Assembly: GCA_015680685.1 (NCBI GenBank)
Contig: MNCI01004469.1
Span: 1 to 64,000, forward strand
Direction: 5' to 3'
Length of the DNA: 64,000 bases
Source: Gnetum montanum
Taxonomy: Eukaryota > Streptophyta > Gnetopsida > Gnetales > Gnetaceae
Numbering within the stretch: the stretch's first letter is position 1; each line of letters starts with the position of its first letter. Below the pieces are notes generated by a model. It was not told the DNA's origin. It was given only the letters and a program-made list of their open reading frames with translations, and did no database searches. Shown one piece after another: positions 1 to 11,494 of the stretch. Made by a program: the position numbers and the translations under genes.

Positions 1-130
1 CATAAACACATGACAAAGATGGACATTATGATCGTAATCGTAATTGAGGCCACGACCACCAAAGAGAAGGAAGCAGACACCATCATGGTGACGGTCCTCA
101 TTCTTCTTCATCTTCATCATGGTGAATCCA
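1..130 (+). pseudogene. Gypsy gag fragment (Arg/His/Ser-rich segment)
   Basis: The sequence is closely similar to the reverse complement of about 58900-59080 in element B, where it encodes the Arg/His/Ser-rich middle of gag. Here it lies on the plus strand, starts before the window edge and breaks off near 130. The next segment is from the same kind of element but in the opposite orientation, so this is a rearranged scrap. Family assignment rests on similarity inside this window only. Confidence 0.5.
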
Positions 131-149
131 AAAGAGCCTTGCATGGTTC

Positions 150-600
150 ATTTCCAATGATTTGTAAATATACTAGAGGACTCCAAGGATTAGAGAATTT
201 CTTAGGAAGATGGCTAGCTTTTATCTAATTGGTAACAACATGTATGCATTAAGTGCGTTGGTTGGGTTGAAGGAGGCTCTGAAGTTTTGATTGATACTGA
301 GGCATCTAAGGAATTAGCAACTTATGATTACAAGGGCTTGGTTGGACTATTGGTTCTAAAGAAAGGTCTTTTCTTCATGAGATTATCAAAACCAACGGTA
401 GGTTCAGAGTTAAACAACCCTTATGGCATTACATTGCTACAGCTGGGTAGGGAGTTCACCTTGCATCGCAGGAGTAGGCGGTAGTGGAGATATTGGTGGA
501 AGAGATGTGGCTAGATGAGAAGGATGGTATGTTTGTGGAACATCAGCCCTAGGAGAAGGAGTCCTATAATACTCATGAGCTTAGTAGGGAGTTTCTGATC
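150..600 (-). pseudogene. Gypsy gag-protease spacer fragment
   Basis: This stretch matches element B around 57010-57450, the region between the gag zinc-knuckle part and the protease active site, in the same minus-strand sense. It carries many stops and has no open protease. It abuts the plus-strand gag scrap at 1-130, so an inversion or two separate fragments must be involved. I see no LTR next to it. Confidence 0.5.
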
Positions 601-1689
601 GTTAAAAAAATGCATGATGACCTAATTTATTTTGAATGACTGCAAATTGTTATCCTCTTTTCATAGAACTGGAAATAGAATTAATAATTTCATATTCTTT
701 AGCAGAATAGAAGAAAAGCACTTGCCAAATGCATACTTTATAAAGCTAGAAAATAAACGAAAATCTTGGTTTAGATTAAGCATGTTTTTTATGTGGCCAA
801 CATAAAAAGATTGATAAGTCAAATTTGTCTAGCGCCAACACCAGTTCATGCAATGGTCAAAGAATGTTGCAGTTTTGAATCATTCAAAAAACTATTCAAA
901 AGAAGAAGGGAAATATGGCATGCATTTATTAATTCATAGCACATGAAATTCATGTGCTGAGAGTTGGAAAATGCCATCATTAATTGACAATTGGTTGTTT
1001 CCATCATCACGACATTCAACAACTGGTAAAGAAAAACTAGGAAATCTTTCCATATTAACCATGACTATCTATTTTTTGTTTTGATTGGAATCGGAATTCA
1101 AAATGGATGAAGTTTCTCCTCTATTGATGATAATTCAATGTACAACAGGCATAGGAAAATCCTATCTCATTAATACGATTCAGATGATTCTGTATATGTA
1201 AAATAAAATCTTGGCATTTTCATGGTATTAAACTATTGAATTTCAACATTTAACCTATCTCTAAAGTTAAATTCTCCTCCACAATGATCTATTTTGTTTT
1301 ATTTTTTTAGAGGGGTTTTACCCCTTATAAACACTTAATATAATATAGGATCATTACCCAAAGTCATAATGCTCATCTCACTAAGTGGGGCCCCAGGAGG
1401 GTTGGTAGATTAGTAAAAGCCTAACCTCTTACTTCAGAAATGAGCACTTTATTATCATTTTTTATGTTTTATTTGTTTTTTGAAAAAAATCAAGCAAATT
1501 TTTATTCCGAAAAAAAGACTATATACTAGTACAGGATAGGCTAGAGCTACTGACCCCACACCGATAGCACGCCCAAACCACAGGGCCCCCCACAAGTCCT
1601 GACTGCCTTAGGGCATCCCCATTAGCGGGTGATATGTTCGATCCCCAATCCCTTAAAAAATAGTTCGAACCAGGCCAAGCATGTCTCGA
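601..1689. other. No gene seen; AT-rich then abruptly GC-rich
   Basis: From 601 to about 1480 the sequence is AT-rich without a convincing reading frame. Near 1310-1440 there is a G/C-run segment, and from about 1500 the composition turns GC-rich, leading into the coding fragment at 1690-2500. I could not assign a repeat family. Confidence 0.5.
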
Positions 1690-2500
1690 GGGGGAGATCT
1701 ATCCCCCCAAATCCCACGTTAGGGCCTTTTGGGATGTTCGTGGTTAGAGCCCCGACTCCCCTCGGGGATTTGGAGGCCTAGGGTACTACTTGCCCAGGCC
1801 AGCAGCCAAGCGATGGTGATTTTCTTCAATTATTTGGGCAATACCTGTCATGTGGTCTTTGATAACGTTCTCGATCCATTGCAGTGTCTGGTTGTACGAT
1901 TGCAGGGGCTAGGCTAGTATCTCAAAGAACATTCCCTCAATAGCCTGCTACGGCCCCTTGGCACCAAATGACTACCCCACCGTGTTTTTTGTGGGGCCGA
2001 CGTCTTCATTTAGTGGATCCCTCAACGGGGCTTGGGCCAGCCTGCTCCGTGTGCAATTTTCAGCCACAAGGTCCTAGGCACTCATGGTCATAGTCCTAGC
2101 TAAGACCATGGCATCCCCAGCCAGAAGACCGTGTCACCCCTGTCACCATCGATACACCCGCATAGGTTGAAGCGGCAACCGAAGCAACGGGATTAGAGTG
2201 CTAGCTTGCCAAAGAGTACGTATCATCCCTAGGTGCCGACCAGGGCGTTGTCGTTGTAGAGACTCCCAGAGGAAGTGGGGGAGGTTGACGAGAGTCTTGA
2301 TGCGCATGTGCTTGAGAAACATGAAGTGTACCCTATTGAGTTTGTGATCTGAGCCTGACTGAATGAAGTAACTCTCCACCAGTGCCACGAAGATGCACCA
2401 GGTGGGCGAAAGGGCCATCCCCCGGATGTGGCCATTGGCCATTCGGGGGATGGAGCCCCAGAAGAACGTGGCAGCATCAGCCTAGGACCACGCCACCGAT
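1690..2500 (-). pseudogene. Decayed ORF resembling the extra ORF of element E
   Basis: On the minus strand one frame can be followed from about 2500 to 1690, interrupted only by stops, mostly TAG. The longest open piece is 99 residues (2143-2442). It contains a LNRVHFMFLKHMR segment followed by NLPHFLWESL. The extra ORF of element E has a comparable LNRISTYMAKG segment followed by NLPHMYFMKI, spaced similarly. Downstream residues are Gln-rich and helical in character. Both could belong to the plant Transposase_32 / plant-mobile-like families that travel with retroelements, but I could not search. It is GC-rich compared with its flanks. No LTR or start codon is identifiable. Confidence 0.4.
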
Positions 2501-2711
2501 GGAATCATTCCTTTCTCTCAACTAATTTTTACCATTTTGAATGTCAAAACATTTGTAACTATACATTTTCAATTACGCAAGTATGTACATTGATCATTTC
2601 TGTTGTATTACAACATGTTTATAATCATTCAATAAAGCATTCCATGGTCTTATAATATTTTTATTTATTATGTTTAAATCATCACTGCAGTAGACGACTG
2701 GCGATCACTAG

Positions 2712-3217
2712 CTTGGTTATATATTTATAATATATATCTATAAACGGGCCGAGAGAATCTTATTTGTTTACAAGTAAAAAGTTATTTGAGTAAAAAATTT
2801 CATGACTTCTGGACAAAGAAAAAGATTTAAAAACAAAAATTTTCATGCCTTGTAGATGAAGAACAAGAGTTATGTACCTTATTTTTCCTAAAGATGGGTT
2901 TTCTAAAAAAAATTTCCATCAATTAGTGTATGCTCTCACTCTCGGCCAAATTTATTCTCTTACTCTCAAAAACAACAAATTCAGCCAAGGGTGAGAGCAT
3001 ACACTAATTGATGGAAATTTTTTTTAGAAAACCCATCTTTAGGAAAAATAAGGTACATAACTCTTGTTCTTCATCTACAAGGCATGAAAATTTGGGTTTT
3101 AAATCTTCTTCTTCATCTAGAAATCATGAAATTTTTTACTCAAGGAACTTTTTACTTGTAAACAAATAAGATTCTCTCGGCCAATTTATAGATATATATT
3201 ATAAATATATAACTAAG
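2712..3217. repeat. Long inverted repeat (hairpin or MITE-like)
   Basis: Two arms of about 228 bp, left 2712-2939 and right 2991-3217, are reverse complements around a 51-base loop. The inner part, 2838-2939 against 2991-3092, pairs without a mismatch by eye. The outer half carries roughly ten substitutions and a small indel. The outer ends are AT-rich, and GGCCGAGAGAATC lies near both ends. The loop carries another CTCGGCCAA. I could not define a clear target duplication. Candidates are a foldback/MITE transposon or a transcribed hairpin feeding small RNAs. Confidence 0.85.
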
Positions 3218-3639
3218 ATAGTTTTAAAAAGTATTTAACTCTTTTTTCTAAAAAGCAGAACTTTGTTAATTATGCATTATTTATTTGAAAAATCTCTATT
3301 TAATTTTACTTACCATTCAAGAATGTGTGTTTTTTTTCTAATTCAAAACATCCATTTCAACTAAATATTATTAATAATTGCCAAAATGATTAAAAATAGT
3401 TTCATCTCAAATAATGTTTACTAGGAGGATATCTAAATTTTTATTTTTTTTAAATTAATTGAAAATTTAGAAGTGCAACAAAAGAACAAATTTTTGTGTT
3501 ACTAAACTATTCATAGCTTGCATTTTTTTTGCGGGGGTGGGGGGGTTGCAATATTTGTATTTTAAAATAGTAACATCAAAATTACAAGTTTATTTGTATA
3601 CTATAAGAATTGCATATAATTGAATAAAAGAGCTTATGG

Positions 3640-4004
3640 TTAATGCTAGATTCATCATTGACTTATCATCAACGTCTATGAGTAAAAAGTTATGTGAAAT
3701 ATTTTGTGCATAAAGTAGTAAAATCATCATTATCATCCTAGCTTGGTACCAACAAAATGGAGTTAGCTACATAGTTATTTTTTGTCATTCACTTCTATGA
3801 AGTGCTAGATCATTATTTATTTGCAACTTCTTAAGATCATCTTCAATTGTTTTTCCCATATCTTCTTTAGTCTTTCTTTTAGTGGCTTTCCTAGGATAGT
3901 TATGTAGTAATTTTTTTATTTAGTTTCATTATTTGATCTTCTTTACACATGTCCAAACCTTTTAAGTGACCATTCTTATAACTTATCTGAAATAGAAGCC
4001 ACTC
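3640..4004 (-). pseudogene. LINE ORF C-terminal tail and 3' end (RTE-like)
   Basis: The minus strand encodes a decayed version of the tail that ends many plant LINE polyproteins. Visible pieces are LKRFGHV, then a Lys/Arg-rich stretch, then LALHRSEW. Frames shift several times. The AACTCCATTTTGTTGG-type sequence near 3740-3765 also resembles plant LINE 3' ends as I remember them. LTR J sits immediately upstream in element sense, and the endonuclease part resumes beyond it. The reverse transcriptase core is missing. Confidence 0.55.
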
Positions 4005-4788
4005 TGATGAGTCATCATTTGGATGACCGCGATATTGCAGCCCAGCCGCGATATTGCATACGTGATATCACAGTCTATCTCCTCATCTATAAATAAGAGG
4101 TAGAGAGAATTAGGAAGTAAATATGATTTTTAGTCAATTTAGAGTTAAATTAGTTTTTCAATTCTTAGTTTAAGTGTTTTAATTTCTTTCTCTAAACCCT
4201 TTTCCTCCCAGTGTATGCTCGCAGTGTGGTGATTGTAATTGTATGGCATCCTTTATTTGAGTGTGACATACTTGGACATACACATGACCGGAAATAAAGA
4301 TCGAGATTACTTCATCATTGTAGCATTCACTTATTCTAATCATTTAATTAATTATTATTTACTACTTTCCTAGTTAATCTATTCTCACCCTTAAACTCAT
4401 GTTAAAACGTAGAATGAGTATGACTTGATTATGAGCACTTAAATGTGACTACTTGGTAACCCAGTAGCATACCTAGGATCTACGCTTGATAATCCCAATG
4501 GTAGTCGTTCATGAACTCCAAGGTGTGTACAGATAATCAAGGAATGGATTCTCATCGCACTTAGGCTAGCAGGATTCCTTTTCACCCTTTCTCCCTTAGC
4601 TTAGTTAATATTATCTTCCATTGCCTTCAAGACTAGAATTAGGTTATAAACAAATCATACACCTCACTCTGGACTAAACCATATGTGAAAAAGCTAATAC
4701 TAGTCTAGATGGGAAGACAGTGAACTGCGACCTAAGGCTAACGGTCTAGATGCCACAACTAGTCCATCTGCCAAGTTTGATCGGATCG
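4005..4788 (+). mobile_element. Element J: solitary, 3'-truncated gypsy LTR
   Basis: It begins TGATGAGTCATC and has degenerate GATATTGC/GATATCAC units at about 4028-4078, a CTATAAATAAG TATA box at 4087 and AATAAAGATC near 4293. The rest matches the C and A LTR type, including the direct TTGGTAAYCCAGT motifs near 4450-4500. Similarity ends near 4788, so the last 60 or so bases, with the expected CTCATCA end and primer site, are missing. No internal region follows. It splits a LINE. Confidence 0.75.
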
Positions 4789-5850
4789 GGCTAGTCCTAT
4801 TCTATGTGATTCAAAAAGTTATCCAAGGCATTATATTTGGCTTTAGCTACTACCAATATTTCCACCTTTTTTTTGTACATTAGCATACCTTTTTTTTTTT
4901 CACTTTGCTACCATTCCCTAAAGCATCATTTTTTTTAGATAGCATGTTGCACTTCATCACTCCACCACCATGTATTCTAGAATGTATTTTTATTTATTTC
5001 AACCCCAATATTTTTTCCAAATTTTTAAATGTAAGTTTTCATTTGATCCCAAATTAAATTTGTAGACTAATCCCAATTCCAAAGTGCCTTGTCTTCCTTC
5101 AAATTATACTATTTTATGCATATATTTCCTTTCCTCATGTTACCTTTAAAGCTTTGCATAACTAAGTTCATGACCATTAGTTGATGCTGATTTACAAACT
5201 ACTCTAAGTTAGACCCTTGTAGTCTTTACACATGGCGTAGTTGCCTTTTTGTAGCAAGAAATAATCAATTCGAGTTTTATTCATACAGCTCTTATATGTA
5301 TTTAGTTGCTTTATCTTGATACTTGCGAATTGTAGTAGTGAATCTACCATATCATTATGCTCTTCAAATCCATATCCCCCATGAATCTTACTATATCCCA
5401 TTTTCATAGATTGAACATAACCATTAAAATATCATAAAATAAATATGCTTTCTTGTTGGGGAATTTCCTAAAAATTTAGATTTATAGAATTCCAAAAATC
5501 TTGCTTGGTGGAGTTTTCTAGGCCAATTTTTAGAGAATATACAATAATAATATTGAGGATCTCATTTCCAAGCATAAGTTTAATGCCCATAATTTAATCA
5601 CCATAATGGTATAAAAATTAATCATTGATAATGACCACTCCATTTTTGTGATTTTTTTTTAATAGAAAAGTTTCTAATCCTCACCTAAATCTCAAGCTTT
5701 CCCTTTCATTTTGTTTCTTGGAGGTAGATAATGTTGATTCTTCATATTTTCATAACGTTAATAAATTTAGTGGTTTTTTATTGAAAGTTCCAATGTTCTA
5801 GGTTGCCATTTGAAATTTCTACTACTAGACTTGCTTCTCACCTATACCCA
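4789..5850 (-). pseudogene. LINE endonuclease and linker (RTE-like), broken
   Basis: On the minus strand, fragments match the plant LINE AP-endonuclease order. An N-terminal WNIGT-like start lies near 5830, followed by a KMKGKAWDLGE-like piece near 5690 and IIIVYSLKIGLENSTKQDFW near 5560. The last open piece (5204-5407) has KIHGGYGFEEHN, then TYKSCMNKTRIDYFLLQKG. The family's catalytic SxIDYxL-like stretch is recognisable. Near 4970 a WWW-type linker is visible. Frameshifts and stops are many. The RT domain expected next is absent, so this is an inactive remnant interrupted by LTR J. Confidence 0.65.
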
Positions 5851-7004
5851 TCCTTAATGTAGGAACCCTTATCTACTTTCCATAACATTTTGGCGATGAT
5901 GTTGTTTGTCTTTTTGGAGGACATCTTAGTAAGTATTTAGTCATTTTCCATAATAATTGAGCCCTGTGATGTTGGGCATTGCATTTGGGAAATGCCCTAG
6001 CATTTTGTTAACCTAAAAAATAAATTATACATAAAAATTTAACATGGTTTTGCAACCAGCTATCAACCTAACACTAACACTCCTCCTCTCATATTTGGGC
6101 TTGTGATTGACATTGGCAAATTTGCATGAAGTAGTAATGTTATAATATGGAAAAATTAAGTTTATGTGCATAAGATTTCAATAAATAACTATGAATTTAA
6201 AGAAATCTATCATGATGCAAAATTTATAAAACATGGCTCAAAAAATCATTTGACAAGTCAATATTGTTGTCATTTTTTAGTTCAAAATTTGAGTTTTCTA
6301 ACTTTTTTTTTTCCAATGTTTTCATATTGCTGCATCAACAACAATGCACTTTTCATGTTTCCTTTAATATAATTTGAGGATAGTAATGGGGTTAAATTAA
6401 TCTATTTTCACATATCTTGCTTTGACTTATTTTCACAATAGAAATTATTTCGATCATTACAAAATTTTGCTACTTTGATTTATCTCACATTACAAAAGTG
6501 ACAATTTTGCAAAGGCTTCACTTCTTCACTTAATATATTTCAAATTCAAAACATTGCTTACTACTTAGCCATATTACTATCTATATCATATCTGTAAAAT
6601 TCATTGAAACTAAAAATTTCTACAAAAAAATATCATACCTTTAACAAATACATGCTAGTATGTAGGCAAGAAGTTGCTAGTTATAGTCACACTTAAGGTA
6701 CCTTTATGTTTTACTTAATATGTTGGGGGTATGATTTTTGCATTAACTTTGGACACAAGTACATATAGTTGAAAAACATTTTGGGTTTTGACAACCATTT
6801 TTTTAAGTTTAATATTTTTAAATCTTGCAATCCAGTATGCCTTTTTAATGAATGCAACATTTATTATTTGTTTGTTATGGATTATGAATTTCATCTTATA
6901 ATTCTTTAATTAAATCTTATATTGAGATATATAGTCTATGTTATTTTGAGGGAAAGATTAGGTGTGCCTATGACATGCCCCTATACTAGCAACAAAACAA
7001 TTAC
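5851..7004. other. No gene seen; AT-rich unassigned DNA
   Basis: Only short chance ORFs occur here. Composition is strongly AT-rich, and I recognise no LTR ends, tRNA or coding signature. Confidence 0.5.
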
Positions 7005-7009
7005 ATAGT

Positions 7010-7211
7010 TGATGAGTGGTGAGGTACCCCTATGCCCAACCATACAAATCGTAGGCATTCACATGCAATCTTGTCAAATTCCAAAAACTTTAATTACCAA
7101 GTATGCTAGAGCTAAATGGTTAGTTTATGTTGTTTCTTCATTGTCTTCCTAGTTTCACTTGTAAAATGCAAGTGTATGGTTAAGTGTGACTGAGGCATAA
7201 TATTTTTATCA
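7010..7211 (-). repeat. Element G 3' LTR remnant
   Basis: The 202 bp align base for base with the first 200 bp (plus-strand view) of the full LTR at 7606, including the terminal TGATGAG and the conserved GAGGTACCCCTA. Similarity stops at TTTTTATCA, after which gag-type sequence begins. Confidence 0.85.
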
Positions 7212-7605
7212 TACTCCCCATCAAGATGTTGAAGTCCATGTCATGCAAGCATTAGTTAGAGCATAGCTGGTGGCAACACAATGTTTCCTTCCATATCGTG
7301 CCACCATAGCATTTCATCTTCATGTAAGATGAAAGTGAAGTCTAGTACATACTCATCGAGATGAGCATATACCACCTAGTATTGTTGAGGCACTTGGTTT
7401 GTCCTGGGTAGAGATAGGCTTCTATGAGAAGAAGACATTTTATATTAGTGAATCTATATGCAATGTGTAGTTAAAATTTAATTTATTTATAATAATAATT
7501 TTATTTTTGTAAAATTCAACCTTTAGGGTTTGAACAATGAGGTTACTAAGTTTCACTAAGTTTAGATAGCGCACGTAGAACTACAGTTCCTGGCAACAAC
7601 ACCAA
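7212..7605 (-). pseudogene. Element G gag N-terminus and primer binding site
   Basis: The segment at about 7320-7400 matches the gag N-terminal coding region of A, B and D, which encodes HPDEY..DF.FIL.QDEQ in A. It is broken here. Bases 7585-7605 read, on the minus strand, TTGGTGTTGTTGCCAGGAAC, a decayed copy of the primer site complementary to the tRNA-Asp 3' end (TGGCGCCGTTGCCGGGGA in plants). It lies directly beside the LTR end at 7606. Confidence 0.7.
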
Positions 7606-8459
7606 TGATGAATGATAAGGTACCCCTACATCCAACCATATAAATCACAAGTGTTCACATGCAATTCGGTTGAATTCTGTAGACTTTAATTACCTAGTAC
7701 GCTAGAGCTAAATACTGAGTTCATGTTGTCCATTCGTTGTCTTCCTAGTCTCACTTGTGAAATGCAAGTGTATGGTTAAGTGTGACTGAGGCATAAGAAT
7801 TTTATCATTTTATGTTTTATCAATTTGATCACCTAAAAAAATAATGAAAGTGAGAGTAATTAAATGCTAAGTGAACTATTGTCAAATTTAGCCTAACACA
7901 AGTAACTATCCCCACTTCCTGGACACATCCTAAACTTTTTTGGAACACTATTGGGTTGTCAAACACTAATTGTTTCTAATCTACAAAGTGTTACACGTAT
8001 GTTCGAAGGGGTTGTGCTTGTGTATTTTTATAAATTTCTTAATTAATAAAAATTAATTGCTGAATGAATAACACTAAATATGAACTACATGAAATCACAA
8101 TGTATAAATGCATAAAGAAAGTAAGTATTAAGTGTTGTAAGGATAAATCAAAGAGCTCGTATTTATTTCCAAAACAATGGTGTGTTCAGGTACATCAATG
8201 CTTGAATAAAGATTTGATTACCGTTAAACCTCCTACTACGAGCACTTGGAAAATATTCTAATTCTTGAATTAACAAACTACAAGATTTTTCCTACTTGAC
8301 TCCCAAAAACTACTCCTGAATCATGTGTCCAAGGGCTATATTTATAGGCCCAAGAGTACCCTATGATATTGCATGCCCAATATTGCATCTTGGGTCATGA
8401 TATTGCGTACCCAATATCATGTACCCAGTATTGGGACTCATGTAAAACACAATTCATCA
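7606..8459 (-). repeat. Element G 5' LTR
   Basis: The 854-bp LTR runs from TGATGAA to TTCATCA. On the minus strand it has a palindrome-rich upstream block (about 8350-8440, with CCAATATTG and GTACCCAATATCATGTAC units) and a TATA box (TATTTATAG at 8339-8347 on plus). It also has the region of conserved tandem lysine-tRNA-unlike direct repeats common to the family. Confidence 0.85.
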
Positions 8460-8464
8460 ATAGT

Positions 8465-9742
8465 AAGGGTAAAGGGGGTGATAGTACTAGGCTTTAAACC
8501 CAATACCTATGAGCATAAAGTTATGCAAGATATATAGTATACGTTGATAACAAGATCTCCATGGTTTTCTTCTACAAGACGTTTGATTTTGTTCTTTTTG
8601 ATAATGTATATGTGTCGTTGGTTACCAATTTTACATCATGATGTGTTTTCATTTAAATTTAGTATTACCTACCTCATAATTGAAGTTTTACTTTGTAGTT
8701 AAATAATGTGATCTAAAAACATAACATTGAAGTCATTCATGCTATATATTATCATCATTTTTTATAGAAAATATAACTTTGATGATGCAGTGTGCCCTAG
8801 ATATAGGATCATTTCTATATAAGCATGCAATGTTAATCGTTCATAAATAGAAATCAAATTTTGATATTCAATATTAATAATTTTTGAAAGTTTCATGTTT
8901 TATTGAGCTATTTAATATTCTATTATTTTATTTGAGAGTTGAAGACCAAATTTTTAGTCTTGCCAATCTCATTAAACATATGAAATTTATTACCACATCA
9001 TTTGATTTTTGTAGACATTTTTTTTTTGAAATAAATCTTCCTAATCATATAAAAGAATTGATATTGCAAGCTGGTGGAAGGACTTACATTTAATCAAGTA
9101 CATATTATAATCTTTCAAATTCTTGTAATTTTTGTCATTGTGAAGGATATTTTGTTTAATGTTTATTTTGTGAGGTGTGTTACTAATTTTAAGTTAAAAA
9201 CACCTTCATGTTGTAATGGTTGTCAAGTTAGCAAAAACTAACAAAATCCAAAGTATGTAATATGTCAAAAGGAATATATAACTATTCACACCCAATTTTA
9301 CCATGATTAATTATGGGTTATAACTCCATAATTTGGCTTTTACCCAAAGCATGACATTATGATCACTATATAAGTGGATGCTTGAGTGGTCTTAGCTTCA
9401 TCACATCTTCAAGAAATCAAAGGGTGTGTGAGGCATAATTCAAGTTGGAGTCTCTTCCTCTTATAAAAGCTTCATCTAAGCTTGTTGTAAGTTTCAAAGG
9501 AAGAATACTTTGATTTCTAAGTCTTTCTAGGAGTTAGATTCATTGCTGGGGTTTCCGTATCATTTCCTTAGGATAATTTCTTATGTTATTAATGCATTTC
9601 TTTTAATTCTATAATTGAATTTATATTTCTACTACTTCTTGTTACTTTATTATCTTTCTTAATCAACGTGTAAATTAACAAACTAGTATTAATTGTTACG
9701 GCTCTTATCTCATTAAGTGCATTAAGATGATAAGTGGTGCTA
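8465..9742. other. No clear gene; possible Copia 5' leader at the right end
   Basis: It is AT-rich with only short chance ORFs. From about 9290 to 9600 the sequence has a CTATATAAG box (9365) and a leader-like stretch just before the Copia gag remnant. It could be an old Copia LTR, but I found no matching second LTR and no certain tRNA-Met primer site. Confidence 0.35.
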
Positions 9743-10528
9743 ATTACATTGAAGAAATAGAAAAGTTCAATGCTAGTAATTACAATCTTTGGAAGCTTAT
9801 GATGTAAAAAGCTTAAGAGGGAAGATTTGTTAGTTGAAAAGAAACAAGATGTATGCACTAGAATTAAACCAGAGAGCATGAAAGCTAAAGACTAGAATTA
9901 GTTAGATCATATAGCTTTAGGAATAATTCGTAAAGATATTTTTAATATTGTGCTTATAAATTTACAAGATGAAAATAATAGAAAGGGATTATGATATGTT
10001 GTGGTTAAGATATATCATCTAGTTCCTACTTAAATAAATTTCATCTTAAAAGGTAGTTATTGTTGTTAAAGATATCTAAAACTAATACTATTACATCTCA
10101 TCTTACTACCTTTTATACTATTATATGACAATTATAATCAATTGGTAGTAAGATGAATGAAGAATATGAATGTATTTCTTTGTTACAATTACTTCTTGAT
10201 TCTTGGGAAAATATTGTTTAAAATATTACCAATACAAGTACATCTTTAAAATTTTATGAAGTTGTAGCATGGCTAATAAATGAAGAACTTCGAAGAAAGT
10301 GTGTAAGCTTACACCTACTAAAGAAATGGTAATTAATGCACTAGGAAAATAACAATCAAATAAATACTTTAGTAAGAATAATTATAAATTCAAGAAAGTT
10401 GCTAATGATGCTTCCAGTAGAACATCAAAGTGTTGGAACTATGGGAAGCATGAGCACTTGAAGAAGGATTGCAGATTTTTGAAGAAAAATGAGAAATATG
10501 TTAGATCTAGTTGTTGTAAGAAAGATGT
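9743..10528 (+). pseudogene. Ty1/copia gag remnant
   Basis: Multi-frame reading gives the Copia gag order. A FNASNYNLWKLMM start lies near 9760, then MKAKDWNE-like and LWDVV-like pieces near 9880-10000. At 10431-10472 is a CCHC knuckle, CWNYGKHEHLKKDC. Its spacing is that of C-x2-C-x4-H-x4-C, but the second Cys is Tyr and the Gly before His is Glu. Stops and frameshifts are dense. Element F begins immediately after it at 10529, and the rest of the Copia element is not seen to the right of F, where F itself is truncated. Confidence 0.65.
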
Positions 10529-11369
10529 TGATGAGTCATGATCTACTTGTCTTGACATTGGAGCCTTGATATTTGATGAATCGCTATTTTTTATTTGCTC
10601 CAATGTTAGGTACGCGATGTTGGGGCCTAGATGCGACATTGGGGTATATACTCTGGCCTATAAATACAATGCCTAGGCTTCTGTTTTGAGTCAATTTTTA
10701 AGTTATTTTTTAGTTTCTTTTCTATAAAGTCTATTATTTCTAGTGCATGCCTGCAGTGTAATGTTTGTAATTGTACAACACCTTTGTTTGAGTGTGACAT
10801 ACTTGGACATGTTACATGACTAGCAATAAATATTGAGATTACTCCCATTATTACAACATCCATTTAGATTGTTATTGGTTTTAATTATTAATTTTTTACT
10901 ACTTTCTTTAGTTAAATATTTTCATTTACTGGTATTTACTATTTCTATTATTAAGCGGAATGTGTACACCTTAATCATGAGCATTTAAGTGGAAGTACTT
11001 GGTAACCTAGAAGTGTGTTACTTGGTACACCCAGTGACATATGTTTGACCATCCCAAAAGTAGGCTTAGGAAGTCTAAGATGTATATGGATGATTAAGGG
11101 TGGATATTCATCGCACATAGGATAGTTATATTTTACTTTTCATTGTCCATTAGTTTAATTACTTTAACTTTTTATCATCATCAAGAGAGCATAAAATTAG
11201 GAACAACATCATATGCCACACTTTGGATTAAACCATACATGAAAAAGCTACCACTAGCCCAAGTGGAAGGATAGTGAACTGCATTCAAATCATCATGATC
11301 TAGATACCACAACTAGTCCCATCCACGAAATTCATATGGTGGAGCATAGGGGTACCTCATCACTCATCA
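10529..11369 (+). repeat. Element F 5' LTR
   Basis: The 841-bp LTR begins TGATGAGTCATG and ends CTCATCA. Upstream block 10560-10645 holds ATGTTAGGTACGCGATGTTGG-like units. The TATA box CTATAAATAC is at 10658, and AATAAATATTG is near 10826. The U5 part shares GGTAACCTAG and CATAGGGGTACCTCA with E. Confidence 0.85.
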
Positions 11370-11388
11370 TTGGCGTCATTGCTAGGGA
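11370..11388 (+). promoter_or_regulatory. Element F primer binding site (tRNA-Asp type)
   Basis: TTGGCGTCATTGCTAGGGA directly follows the LTR. After one spacer T it matches the plant tRNA-Asp complement (TGGCGCCGTTGCCGGGGA) at most positions. Several differences are C-to-T or G-to-A changes. Confidence 0.75.
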
Positions 11389-11494
11389 TGATGCTAGTTA
11401 TCTAGATTGGTTTTTTTATACAAGATCAATATAAAGGTATTAACAATATATATTTTAGGAAATATTAGATCACACACATTATAAACTAAGAACA

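Larger units (their letters stand above)
7010..8459 (-). mobile_element. Element G: internally collapsed gypsy element
   Basis: Both ends carry the family LTR termini (TGATGAG at 7010 and TTCATCA ending 8459). The insertion is bounded by an exact 5-bp duplication, ATAGT, at 7005-7009 and 8460-8464. In minus-strand sense the order is complete 5' LTR (8459-7606), primer site, gag N-terminus, then a jump into the last 200 bp of the 3' LTR (7211-7010). Most of gag, any pol, the 3'UTR and most of the 3' LTR are gone. The intact duplication shows the deletion occurred after insertion. Confidence 0.9.
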
